From: Cyanobacteria bacterium RU_5_0
GTDB lineage: Bacteria > Cyanobacteriota > Cyanobacteriia > Elainellales > Elainellaceae
Length of the DNA: 54,950 bases
Direction of reading: 5' to 3'
Assembly (NCBI GenBank): GCA_012033255.1
Contig: JAAUSF010000021.1
Span: 1-54,950, forward strand
Shown here: in pieces, positions 37,504-46,365 of the stretch
Position numbering within the stretch: position 1 is the first letter of the stretch
How the letters are laid out: each line of letters opens with the position of its first letter
Program-made: the position numbers and the translations under genes
Notes under the pieces: generated by a model
The model's database searches: none
What the model was told of the DNA's origin: nothing
What the model saw: the letters and a program-made list of their open reading frames with translations, nothing else

Positions 37504-39036
37504 ATGGTTTTTCCTGACTTTGATCAGTTCTCGACACTTGCCCAACAGGGTAACTTTGTTCCGGTTTACCAGGAATGGGTTGCAGACCTCGATACGCCCG
37601 TATCGGCATGGTATAAAGCCTGTGCGGGGCAACCCTTTAGTTTCTTGCTGGAATCGATCGAGGGCGGCGAAAAGCTTGGACGATATAGCTTGTTGGGGTG
37701 TGATCCGTTATGGATCTTAGAGGCGAGGGGACATCAAAGTACTCAAACGTATCGAGATGGCTCGGTTCAAGCGTTTACAGGTGATCCGTTTGCAGCATTG
37801 ACAACCTGTCTTGAGCCGTTTTATCCAGTGAATTTGCCTGAATTGCCACCGGGGATCGGCGGGTTATTTGGTTTCTGGGGCTACGAATTGATTCAGTGGA
37901 TCGAACCGCGTGTCCCTGTTTACCCCATCAACGACATAGATCTACCAGATGGCTTCTGGATGCAAGTGGATCATTTGGTGGTGTTTGATCAAGTGAAGCG
38001 GAAGATTTGGGCGATCGCCTATGCCGATCTCCGCAATTCTCAAGTCAGCTTAGAGCAAGCCTACCAACAGGCTTGTCATAAAGTCGGTCAAATTGTTAGT
38101 AAACTCCAACTGCCGCTTACAGGACGTGATACTTTTTTGCAATGGAACCCTCCAGGCGATCGTACCCGCCCCGAACTGGCTTACTCTAGCAATTTCACCA
38201 AAGCAGAATACTGTGCAAATGTTGAGAAAGCAAAAGCGCATATCCGAGCCGGAGATATTTTCCAGGTGGTGATTTCTCAGCGCCTCTCTGCGGAATATAA
38301 GGGGGATCCGTTTGCTTTATATCGCTCTTTGCGTTTGATCAACCCCTCGCCTTACATGGCATATTTCCATCTTCAAGACTGGCAGATCATTGGCTCTAGC
38401 CCAGAGGTGATGGTCAAGGCAGACCTTGCTCCGGAACCGAGTGAACCTAAGATTGCAACATTGCGACCGATCGCCGGAACTCGTCCCAGAGGAAAAACGC
38501 CGCAAGAAGATGCGGCTCTAGCCGAAGACCTGCTGCATGACCCCAAAGAAGTTGCCGAACACGTCATGCTTGTAGACCTGGGACGAAACGATTTAGGGCG
38601 AGTTTGTGCGAGTGGCACCGTGACTGTAGACGAATTGATGGTGATCGAGCGATACTCTCACGTCATGCACATTGTCAGTAACGTGATCGGCAAGTTAGCC
38701 CCTGATAAAACAGCATGGGAATTATTGAAAGCCTGTTTTCCCGCCGGGACAGTGAGCGGCGCTCCCAAGATTCGAGCAATGGAAATTATTCACGACCTAG
38801 AACCTTGTCGGCGCGGAGTCTATTCTGGCGCATATGGCTACTACGATTTTGAAGGGCAACTGAATACAGCGATCGCCATCCGTACAATGGTTGTCCGTAG
38901 TCAACCCGACAATAACCATATTGTTACCGTTCAAGCAGGAGCCGGACTCGTCGCTGATTCTGATCCCGATCGAGAATATGAGGAAACTTTGAATAAAGCG
39001 AGGGGAATGTTAGAAGCTATTCGCTGTTTAAGCTGA
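37504..39036 (+). CDS. trpE: Anthranilate synthase component I
   Basis: TrpE converts chorismate to anthranilate, using ammonia supplied by the TrpG glutaminase, as the first step of tryptophan synthesis. The 510-residue product from ATG 37504 has the N-terminal feedback-site motif LLESIEGGEKLGRYS and a chorismate-binding domain with GAPKIRAMEII, SGAYGYYDFEGQLNTAIAIRT and QAGAGLVADSDPDREYEETL. Tryptophan is expected to inhibit it through the LLES element. The frame is open from GTG 37456, but the 16 extra residues are not family sequence. trpG is not in the window, as is usual for scattered cyanobacterial trp genes. Confidence 0.95.
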   Translation: MVFPDFDQFSTLAQQGNFVPVYQEWVADLDTPVSAWYKACAGQPFSFLLESIEGGEKLGRYSLLGCDPLWILEARGHQSTQTYRDGSVQAFTGDPFAALTTCLEPFYPVNLPELPPGIGGLFGFWGYELIQWIEPRVPVYPINDIDLPDGFWMQVDHLVVFDQVKRKIWAIAYADLRNSQVSLEQAYQQACHKVGQIVSKLQLPLTGRDTFLQWNPPGDRTRPELAYSSNFTKAEYCANVEKAKAHIRAGDIFQVVISQRLSAEYKGDPFALYRSLRLINPSPYMAYFHLQDWQIIGSSPEVMVKADLAPEPSEPKIATLRPIAGTRPRGKTPQEDAALAEDLLHDPKEVAEHVMLVDLGRNDLGRVCASGTVTVDELMVIERYSHVMHIVSNVIGKLAPDKTAWELLKACFPAGTVSGAPKIRAMEIIHDLEPCRRGVYSGAYGYYDFEGQLNTAIAIRTMVVRSQPDNNHIVTVQAGAGLVADSDPDREYEETLNKARGMLEAIRCLS

Positions 39037-39165
39037 GGGATGAGGATGTTCATCTCGTTTTTGAGAGCATTCCCAGGTAGAAGCGCGAAAGCAAAATGAG
39101 GGTTGTAAACCTACCCTCACTCTATCGAAAACAAGTTGCTATGCCGGATGGAATGCTAAATTGCC

Positions 39166-39750
39166 CTACTGAATCCTGCTATCGCTCGGTTGAGCTTGAA
39201 GGGGCTTCGATCCGGAGACTGCCGCCTTGGGGATCGGGATGGGTGGACGATCGAGCGCAATCATCAACCCTTCGTCTGGGATACTCGTTGCCATTCGAGA
39301 AGGGGATTCCGTAATTGGAGAAGGGCTATCTGCTACCTGAAAGCCCGGTTCACGAGGAAGTGTTCCCATGACTACTCCCATGAAGACTGCCGCGATCGCC
39401 ATTCCACCCCACAGGATGGTGCGTTTAGGACGACGCTCAATCCGAGAGACTACCTGCGCGGCAAACTGCTCTACAGGCTGCTCAGACTCAGGAATCGGTA
39501 TGGTGCGAAGCCCTTGACGCAGTTTCAACAAACGAGCATAGAGACACTGCATCGTCGGATCAGTTTTAAGCCAATCCTCGACTTGGCGACGTTCATCGGC
39601 AGTGACTTCTCCATCAAGGTAAGCACTCAACAACTCAAAGCGATCGCGCTTTAATAAGTGAGCAAGTGTATCAGGAGAGCGATCGCCCGGTACATCAGCA
39701 GGGAAAGGAGCACGAATAGGGTTGCAGTCGTCAAAGTTTGACCTAGACAT
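39166..39750 (-). CDS. Membrane anti-sigma factor next to sigG
   Basis: A 194-residue protein with an N-terminal helical sigma-binding region (FELLSAYLDGEVTADERRQ, EDWLKTDPTMQCLYARLLKL), one membrane segment near 110-130 (LWGGMAIAAVFMGVVMGTLP) and a Pro/Ser-rich outer tail. The zinc HxxxCxxC motif of many ECF anti-sigma factors is not present. It lies 187 bases downstream of sigG on the same strand, the usual arrangement for a cognate inhibitor. The pairing is inferred from context. Confidence 0.8.
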   Translation of the reverse strand: MSRSNFDDCNPIRAPFPADVPGDRSPDTLAHLLKRDRFELLSAYLDGEVTADERRQVEDWLKTDPTMQCLYARLLKLRQGLRTIPIPESEQPVEQFAAQVVSRIERRPKRTILWGGMAIAAVFMGVVMGTLPREPGFQVADSPSPITESPSRMATSIPDEGLMIALDRPPIPIPKAAVSGSKPLQAQPSDSRIQ

Positions 39751-39937
39751 TTTGAAAGTCTCTAAGGATAGAGTCAGAATTTAGGCTACTCGGAAAATTA
39801 AAAAATGTATAGGGGCTAGCTACCCATCACCGATAAATTTCAAACCCCAGCAAGGCTGTAGCGAAATATACGGTTAAATGTATGAACTGAACACGAACTT
39901 AATCTTACGATCCAGCATAGCCTAGCTAAATTTCCAG

Positions 39938-40648
39938 TCAATCCTCCAGATAGTTCTGCAATTGGGCTTGTAGTCGTTGACGTGCCCTTGCAATTCTGGA
40001 CTTGACTGTCCCTAAGGAAACTCCCGTAAGTTCGGCAATTTCCTCGTATGCCATCCCCTCAATTTCGCGGAGAACGATCGTGGTACGGAATACTTCGGGT
40101 AGGTCGGCGATCGCATCACGCAGTTGATCATAGAACTCCCGCGTGATCATCTCTTCTGCCGGACCCGGATCATCAGAGGCAATTTCCCAGTCCATCTCAC
40201 CATCTTCCAGATTCAGGGGGGCATCCAGTGAAAGAGGGGTGCTAGTCCGCTTGCGTTTGCGGAGTTCATCATAGAACAGGTTGGTGGTGATGCGGCTCAA
40301 CCATCCTCGAAACTTAGCAGGTTCCTGAAGACGATTGATATTGCGATAGACCCGAATCCAGACTTCCTGTGCCAAATCTGCTCGATCTGTCCAATCGGGA
40401 GCAAGGTGATATAACACCTTCTCCACATGGGGGTGATAGCGGCGGATCAATTCAGCAAAAATTGCTTTTCCTGGGCGCGACCCAACCTGGCTCTGTAAGA
40501 TCAGATCGTAGTTGGAAAGCTTATTCACCTGAACAGGGGTTTGCTGTGGGGCAATTGCCTCAACCGCCGACCAAGACACAGGGAGGGATTCACTACTCAT
40601 GGACAGAACTCGACTTTGAGGGATTCCGTTACTGAATGACGCTGACAT
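39938..40648 (-). CDS. sigG: Group 3 (ECF) RNA polymerase sigma factor SigG
   Basis: A 236-residue ECF sigma factor. Region 2 contains RADLAQEVWIRVYRNINRL and the -10 recognition part KFRGWLSRITTNLFYDEL. Region 4 carries FRTTIVLREIEGMAYEEIAE and the helix-turn-helix LTGVSLGTVKSRIARARQRL. The family acts in envelope or oxidative stress responses in cyanobacteria. About 40 residues precede region 2 and begin MSASFSNG; a later Met (residue 17) is an alternative start. Confidence 0.92.
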   Translation of the reverse strand: MSASFSNGIPQSRVLSMSSESLPVSWSAVEAIAPQQTPVQVNKLSNYDLILQSQVGSRPGKAIFAELIRRYHPHVEKVLYHLAPDWTDRADLAQEVWIRVYRNINRLQEPAKFRGWLSRITTNLFYDELRKRKRTSTPLSLDAPLNLEDGEMDWEIASDDPGPAEEMITREFYDQLRDAIADLPEVFRTTIVLREIEGMAYEEIAELTGVSLGTVKSRIARARQRLQAQLQNYLED

Positions 40649-41417
40649 GGGTGAGATGTTCCCTTAGGTATTACAAAGGTTTTCAAGGGAAGGTCTGGGC
40701 TGCTTGAAGCGGATGAGATTGAAGTTACACCTCCGCTCGTAATTCAAACCTTCGACAGACGCGAAAAGAGAATCCGGATTTCGGTAGATTTCTTTGGTGA
40801 ACGCTTGCCAAACGCAACGTTCATTGATGACACCCCAGTCATCAGCATTGTGTGTCTAAGGAATGACCTCAGCATCCCCCTGTAGGACGGTTTCACATCT
40901 GCCATGCCAGAGAAGGCAAACGAGACGGATCGTACCTACATTAAGCTCAACAAGGATATTGAGATATTGACCAAACCAGCGTCTTGTTTGCCAATGAACA
41001 CAAGCGAAACACGACGCAATGAGTGGAAATGGGCGATCGAAGATACCCACTCAGTTCCTTAAATCACGATTGATCAACTGTGCCACTTTTAAATCTGCAC
41101 ACTCAATTACGATACACGCTCGTTTCAGAACATAGTCGTTCAGAAATGCTAAATCGTTCAAAAATACTAAGCCGAAGGATAGCTAGTGCTTTGTCAAGCC
41201 AGATTTGATGGGTAATGGGGGGTGGAGGCAACGCCCCCACGCAGGGGTGAAACCCCTGCACCCCGCAAAACAAAAATGACAGACTACTAGCGCCTGATCG
41301 ATTCCACAATTTTTATGTAGCCACCCTTTATTCAGCCATCCTCTGGTAAAGGCACTGCCTGCCCAGTTTGATCCTCGTTGATGAATATGACGTTTTTATG
41401 ACAGATTAGTGACTGTC
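40649..41417. other. Repeat-bearing gap between sigG and the DUF3598 gene
   Basis: About 770 bases. Apart from the MITE copy at 41183-41290, it shows no recognisable gene. Short open frames here have no identifiable protein features. Confidence 0.6.
41183..41290 (+). repeat. MITE family B, copy 1
   Basis: The ends CTAGTGCTTTGTCA and the reverse complement CTAGTAGTCTGTCA match at 11 of 14 positions and begin with CTAG. The inside is GC-rich (TGGGGGGTGG, GCAGGGGTGAAACCCCTGC). A near-identical copy lies in reverse orientation at 44695-44799. Confidence 0.8.
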
Positions 41418-42257
41418 CTAAGTTATTTTGCGCTCAATGACCCGCGTAAGACTGACCCACCCGCCCCGATCGTCATAACTGCGAATCATGCGCTGTCTCA
41501 GGTTTGGTTCTATGAGCCATCCTGCTTCTAGCCAAAAAGGCTTGCCTCTAGGAATCGTTAGGGGAGTATTGGAGGACGTGCCATCTGGCAAAAGCAGGAC
41601 TTGAATCGGAGTGCTGCCGCGATCGAAAAGCAAGATAGAGCCATTGATTTGGGCACTTGAAGTAAAGTCGATTTGGGGGGTTGTGAGCCGTTGATGGAGG
41701 CGATCGCCCTCTCGGTTCACAGATAGCCTGGTGGAAAAGCGATCGGGAGTTCGCCAATCTGGGTAAAGCGTGACGGCGTCTCCTTGCCACTCGCCCAACA
41801 GCATCTCTACAGATAGGGGCGGACGTTCGGCAGCCGGAGTATGTTGTCTATGTTCACGAATTAATGTCAGCCGAGTGAGGTGATTGCCAGTGTCAAAGAG
41901 TTGAACCAATCGAAGGCGACGATCGCCCCAAATTAAGCCCAGTTCTGCTCCAAATTCAGAAAAAGGCGCATACTGCATTGAGCCTTGAGAAAATGCCCCA
42001 TCTGCAAAAAGCAGAATACTCCGATTTAACGAACTATATTCCAGCACCTTATTTTGCACCCTCTCTCCAGTTACAGACGAGAAGTGCTGAATGGTGTGTC
42101 GAATGGTTTGATTATTATTCAAGCCTTCTAGCGTAACCAGAGAAGGAATGTCCTCACTGAGGATTCCTTGGGGTGAAAGGCGTGTAAATGAGCCTTGCCA
42201 TGCTCCTAAGTTACATAACAAGTTGTCCCATTGAGAGGTTGAGTCAGGTGTTTCCAT
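41418..42257 (-). CDS. DUF3598-family lipocalin-like protein
   Basis: A 279-residue soluble protein with two related halves typical of DUF3598: WDNLLCNLGAWQGSFTRLSP early and LLGEWQGDAVTLYPDWRTP in the second, each starting a lipocalin-type barrel. Members are common in cyanobacteria and of uncertain function; some resemble bilin lyases in fold. Start ATG 42257. It lies in the segment between the two MITE family B copies. Confidence 0.82.
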   Translation of the reverse strand: METPDSTSQWDNLLCNLGAWQGSFTRLSPQGILSEDIPSLVTLEGLNNNQTIRHTIQHFSSVTGERVQNKVLEYSSLNRSILLFADGAFSQGSMQYAPFSEFGAELGLIWGDRRLRLVQLFDTGNHLTRLTLIREHRQHTPAAERPPLSVEMLLGEWQGDAVTLYPDWRTPDRFSTRLSVNREGDRLHQRLTTPQIDFTSSAQINGSILLFDRGSTPIQVLLLPDGTSSNTPLTIPRGKPFWLEAGWLIEPNLRQRMIRSYDDRGGWVSLTRVIERKIT

Positions 42258-42830
42258 TGGATTTCACAACGCTTTTTCCGCAGTATTTGGCAGATTAGGA
42301 ATTAAAGAGAGCTTGTAGTGTCTGCTTTAGCAGGCAAATACTGACTGATGAAGTTTAAGCATTAAATTCCAGTCACTGTAGGGCATCTGTCGTCTAAAGT
42401 CGAGGATGGGCGTCTCGCCCGTTCCACAAGAGCATTACCTGATGATTTTCACTTCATAAGTCAGCACTACGAACAATTATTTTTTCAAGAGTTCTATCCA
42501 GGAGATATTTTGAGCTAAAAAACTGGAATGAAAAACGTAAAAAATAAAAAATTTTACCTGTAAATTTTCTGTTGATGTGTGGCGTAGTGTAGGGGCAATC
42601 CCTGCGGGGTTACCCTGGCTTAGAGGGCAGACACATTGGTCTACCCGTACCGATGATTATTTTTTTACAAAAGTTAATTATTTCCTATGCTTGAAGCATA
42701 AAAGTCTGTACAATCTAACACTGTTTCATCATTTCATGAAGCTTTTATGAAGATCGTGTGTTTTGTCGTAGCTGATTCAATTCGACTAAGCATCAGCGAT
42801 TTTTCAATCATCTACCCTCACCCTTGATCC
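42258..42830. other. Repeat-bearing gap before rlpA
   Basis: About 570 bases. It holds the MITE-like element described at 42315-42470 and a second, unpaired GC-rich repeat near 42575-42650 containing GTAGGGGCAATCCCTGC. No gene is visible. Confidence 0.6.
42315..42470. repeat. MITE-like element, family C, with an insertion in its left end
   Basis: CTGACTGATGAAGT at 42341 and ACTTCATAAGTCAG at 42451 are inverted repeats with 13 of 14 matches. The outer bases GTAGTG (42315) and CACTAC (42465) continue the repeat, but on the left 20 bases including TGCTTTAGCA interrupt it. The centre has GGGCGTCTCGCCC. Confidence 0.6.
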
Positions 42831-44233
42831 ATGTATTTCTTTGGACTTTTATGGGTCGTCTCTGCGATTGGCAGCTTCTTTTCACCCCAGAATGCACCAA
42901 AATTACCCGCTCCTTTGCTCCAAGCGATTCCGACCCGATCGCTGTCTGTGATTAACGCTGCCATTCACGCTCAAGCGGATTCAGGCAACCCAGCGAATAC
43001 TGCGATCGCTGCCTCCAATTCTTTATGGACTCATTTAGCGGCGACGAGTTCACTACGCCCTACATTTCCCTTGATCCATCTAATGCTACCCTTTGCAAAA
43101 TGGAGTGTCATCCAAACATCTCTACTGCGCTCTGAGTTGGCGATTCACTCCACTGTTGCCGTGGCTGTCGCGAAGTTCCAACCTCAACCGGGAGTGCTAT
43201 ATGCTTCCAGTACCATTCATCCAACGACTCAAATGGTACACACAGCAGAATTTTCTGGACATATCTTGAAACTAGTCGAGAAACTGTCTTTCTGGTCTGG
43301 AGAGATTCGGGAATTGCTGAGGCTCCCAACTCCAACAATCACCATTATCCCTGTACGGAATGCCTGCCTATCAGATTTTTCGATTCAATTGGAGGCTTGG
43401 AACCATTCCACAAACGAGGTTGAGGCTGAACGATGCCTGGGTTTAGAACACCGTGATGCGCTGTTGCAATTGTCACCTAACCGCTTGTTTCAAGTCCGAG
43501 TCAGGGGACAGGTGAGGGTGTATCAAGTGCGAGTGAAAGGGCAAGCTGTGGCGGAAGTGCCAACACTAGAACAAGCCGAAGCAATCGCCCGTCGTCTTTA
43601 TCAAATTCTACGTGACCCCAGCTTTAATCCTTACACCCTCACTCCAGCGATCGTCAATGCTACTCCGGCAGGAAAAATGGGCGATCAGGTGATATTTTGG
43701 ATTGACTCAGACCTGGCAGAACACCTCGATCGCAGTCCCGAACTAGCCGCAATTGCCTGGATCAATAGTCTGCGATCGGTATTTGAGATTCCGCCATTCA
43801 CACTCGTCGAAGCTCAAAGCCAGATGTACGGCTTAGTTGCAACCGATCGACGACTCAGTGGCATTGCCTCCTGGTATGGTCCGTACTTTCATGGTCGTCA
43901 AACTGCAATGGGCGAAATTTTTGATCAAACGAGCTAACGGCTGCTCATCCGTCGTTACCTTTTGGGACGTATCTGCGGGTGACAAACCTGCGAACGGGCA
44001 AGATGGTGATTGTGCGAATTAACGATCGTGGACCTTACTTTGAAAATCGTTCCCTCGATTTGTCTCGTGAGGCGGCTCGGTGTCTCGATAGTGAAATTGC
44101 TGGAGTTGTCCCGTATGAAGCCGTGATCATGGAAAGCGTTGAGCTTACTCAGTTTAGAGCAGCCATTCGTCTAGAGGATGCCGTTGATGAGCCGATGCAG
44201 CCATCGATCGCTCGAAACCCTAGTAAACAATGA
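42831..44233 (+). pseudogene. rlpA: RlpA-like septal-ring lytic transglycosylase, frameshifted
   Basis: Codons from ATG 42831 give an N-terminal hydrophobic segment, a long periplasmic region and the start of the double-psi beta-barrel: SGIASWYGPYFHGRQTAMGE and IFDQ. The frame then meets a stop at 43935. In the next frame the domain continues as NELTAAHPSLPFGTYLRVTN, GKMVIVRINDRGPYF and SLDLSREAAR, to a stop at 44231-44233. One A appears to be missing from the A run at 43927-43929 (CAAACG instead of CAAAACG). RlpA cleaves septal peptidoglycan. Deletion, slippage or a sequence error could explain the split. Confidence 0.85.
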
Positions 44234-44237
44234 CTTG

Positions 44238-44353
44238 CAGCCGTTTTCAGTTGAATGTGATACGAGAAGAGGCACAGTATGCTGTGCCCGTACAAGGTGG
44301 ACGGAAGATGGACGGATTGGTGGACGGATTGGACGCAATTGAAAACCGCCACA
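44238..44353. repeat. MITE-like dispersed repeat, copy B
   Basis: It begins CAGCCGTTTTCAGTTGAATG and ends CAATTGAAAACCGCC, an imperfect inverted repeat, and matches the copy at 464-553. It starts immediately after the rlpA stop codon. The 625-base gap 44234-44858 also holds the intron scar and MITE family B copy 2 and no intact gene. Confidence 0.65.
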
Positions 44354-44443
44354 CCATGGTAAAGGGGGTGAGCAGTGCCCACCCCCAAGGAGTTCGTGAT
44401 TTAGGCCTATCCGGCATCAGTCCTGTGTATTTATGTTTCACGC

Positions 44444-44690
44444 ATGGAACGATACTCTGAAGTTAATGGGAGAGTGGCAGCACTGCTCAAAGGACAGAAA
44501 GGAAAATGCCCGGAATGCAAACTGTCTTCAACTTCTTCATCGGCACTGCCATGATACAAAAACCGCGAACGATGATTCAGTCAGCGGTTCTGTAAGATAT
44601 ACATGACAAGTACCAAGACAAGTACCAAGACATTGAGACGCCGTGTGAGATGAAAGTCTTCGCCTCAAGCACGGTTTTGAAGACCAGCGG
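44444..44690 (+). pseudogene. Group II intron scar: maturase C-terminal fragment and domain V-like hairpin
   Basis: ATG 44444 opens a frame with GRVAALLKGQKGKCPECK, a zinc-finger segment found in group II intron maturase HNH regions. A neighbouring frame then reads NCLQLLHRHCHDTKTANDDS, the typical region a few dozen residues later, so an internal deletion joins them. Downstream, GTGTGAGATGAAAGTC and CAAGCACGGTTTTG resemble intron domain V but carry an insertion. A 12-bp duplication lies at 44604-44627. The reading is by eye; the intron is certainly dead if correct. Confidence 0.6.
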
Positions 44691-44694
44691 GGTC

Positions 44695-44799
44695 AGTAGT
44701 CTGTCATTTTTGTTTGACGGGGTACAGGGGTTTCACTCCTGCGTGGAGGCAACGCCTCACCCCCCATTACCCATCAAATCTGGCTTGGCAAAGCACTAG
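44695..44799 (-). repeat. MITE family B, copy 2 (reverse orientation)
   Basis: The reverse complement matches the copy at 41183-41290 over almost the whole length, including GGGTGAAACCCCTG-type and GCCAGATTTGATGGGTAATG segments. The two copies bracket a 3.4-kb segment with DUF3598 and rlpA. Confidence 0.8.
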
Positions 44800-44858
44800 G
44801 GTATAGCCTCGCTGAATTTAATCAACTACTCCTTCACCGCAAATTCTAGATTCAGATA

Positions 44859-46169
44859 ATGAGTGATTCTATTCTTGAACAAATCCTTAAGCTGGCGAAC
44901 CAACGGGCAGAGGCAGCTGAGGTGTATTACCTGTCTAGTCAAGATACGCCGATCGAGTTTGAAAATAATCGGCTGAAATCTTTGCAAACAAAGGCGATTC
45001 AAGGCGTGGCGTTGCGAATTGTCCGAAATGGGCGATTAGGCTTTGTCAGTTCAACGGATTTGTCTCGGCTGGAAGATTTGGTGGAGGCAGCAGTGCAGAC
45101 ATCAGAGATTGGCAGTCTGGCGGAATTTGAGTTTGCGACAAATTTTCACAGTTGGGATGGGAACGATCGCTCGGTTTATACGCCACCCAGTACGGAGGAA
45201 TTAGTAGAAGTTGGAGAGCATTTGATCCGGGCTATCCACGGCTACAACCCTGACATTTTGGTCAATGTAGGGTTTCATATGCGCTCTGGGAAAGTCAAGA
45301 TTGCGACGAGTGCGGATGTCTATGCAGAGCGATCGAGCCAAACCACGAGTGCGAGTTTGTCTGGAAATCTAGTCCGGGGTGAGGATTTTCTCAAGGCATA
45401 TAGCTTTGATGTGGGGCGCGATCGAACACCAGATTACGATCGAATTCTTACAGAAGTCTTGCAAAAATTCCGGAGAGCCGAACGGAGCGCCACAATTCAA
45501 AGCGGCTCATTTCCTGTGCTGTTTACACCCAGAGCCGCCGCCAGTACTTTAGGTAGCCTCTTCAGCACCGTGCTTTCAGGGCAAGCGATCGTCCAAAAAG
45601 CCTCTCCGTTGGCTGACAAACTGGGGCAAACGTTGTTCGATTACCGACTCACGCTATTTGAAGACCCCAATCTAGGCGTCAGTGCTTGTACTTTTGATGA
45701 TGAAGGCACTCCAACTAGCCGTAAAGCATTCATCGAATATGGTACTGTTATTGGGTTTTACTGGGATCGACGCTGGGCATCTCGCGCAGAACGGCAGTCT
45801 ACTGGGAACGGGTTTCGCAGCGGATTATCTCGCCCTAGCCCAAATATGGTAAATCTTTGCGTGGCTCCTGGAAGCACCTCGACAGCAGAACTGATTGCTA
45901 GCATGGATGAGGGAGTGATTGTAGATCAAGTGTTGGGAGCCGGACAATCCAATCAACTCGCAGGAGAATTTTCTGTCAATTTAGATTTGGGCTACAAAGT
46001 GGAGAAGGGCGAGATCGTCGGTCGAGTTAAAAATACGATGGTGGCTGGCAGCATCTTCGAGGCGTTTCAGCAGCTTGGAGATTTGAGTGATGCTCCAGAA
46101 TGGGTCGGTGGCGGGTCTTATCTGCCCTATGTGTTGTTCAATCAACTTGGCGTTGCGGCTCGGAATTGA
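44859..46169 (+). CDS. pmbA: TldD/PmbA-family protein, PmbA (TldE)-like
   Basis: A 436-residue protein of the TldD/PmbA family, which forms a protease pair that matures or degrades unfolded peptides. VYYLSSQDTPIEFENNRLKS and GVALRIVRNGRLGFVSSTDL are the N-terminal hallmark. The HExxxH metal site of the TldD partner is absent, as in PmbA/TldE. The C-terminal half has GLSRPSPNMVNLCVAPG and an ELAGEFSVNLDLGYKVE-like barrel segment. No TldD gene is nearby. Confidence 0.85.
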   Translation: MSDSILEQILKLANQRAEAAEVYYLSSQDTPIEFENNRLKSLQTKAIQGVALRIVRNGRLGFVSSTDLSRLEDLVEAAVQTSEIGSLAEFEFATNFHSWDGNDRSVYTPPSTEELVEVGEHLIRAIHGYNPDILVNVGFHMRSGKVKIATSADVYAERSSQTTSASLSGNLVRGEDFLKAYSFDVGRDRTPDYDRILTEVLQKFRRAERSATIQSGSFPVLFTPRAAASTLGSLFSTVLSGQAIVQKASPLADKLGQTLFDYRLTLFEDPNLGVSACTFDDEGTPTSRKAFIEYGTVIGFYWDRRWASRAERQSTGNGFRSGLSRPSPNMVNLCVAPGSTSTAELIASMDEGVIVDQVLGAGQSNQLAGEFSVNLDLGYKVEKGEIVGRVKNTMVAGSIFEAFQQLGDLSDAPEWVGGGSYLPYVLFNQLGVAARN

Positions 46170-46365
46170 GAACCCCCACTCCACAATTACATGTAGTTCA
46201 TGGTTCTAAGCTTGCTTAGTGCCTATCCGAAAACCCATTTTGTAGGTGGGCATTGCCCACTCTACTGTGATACTTCTACGATAAATCTCCTTCTGGTTAG
46301 ATGCTTTGTTTGCTTCGCGAAATCTAGGCTAGGAACAGCATGAATTAATATTGTAGTGAACGATC

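Noticed and set aside
40856..41050. 64-codon frame in the sigG-DUF3598 gap
   Set aside because: No start context and no family resemblance on either strand.
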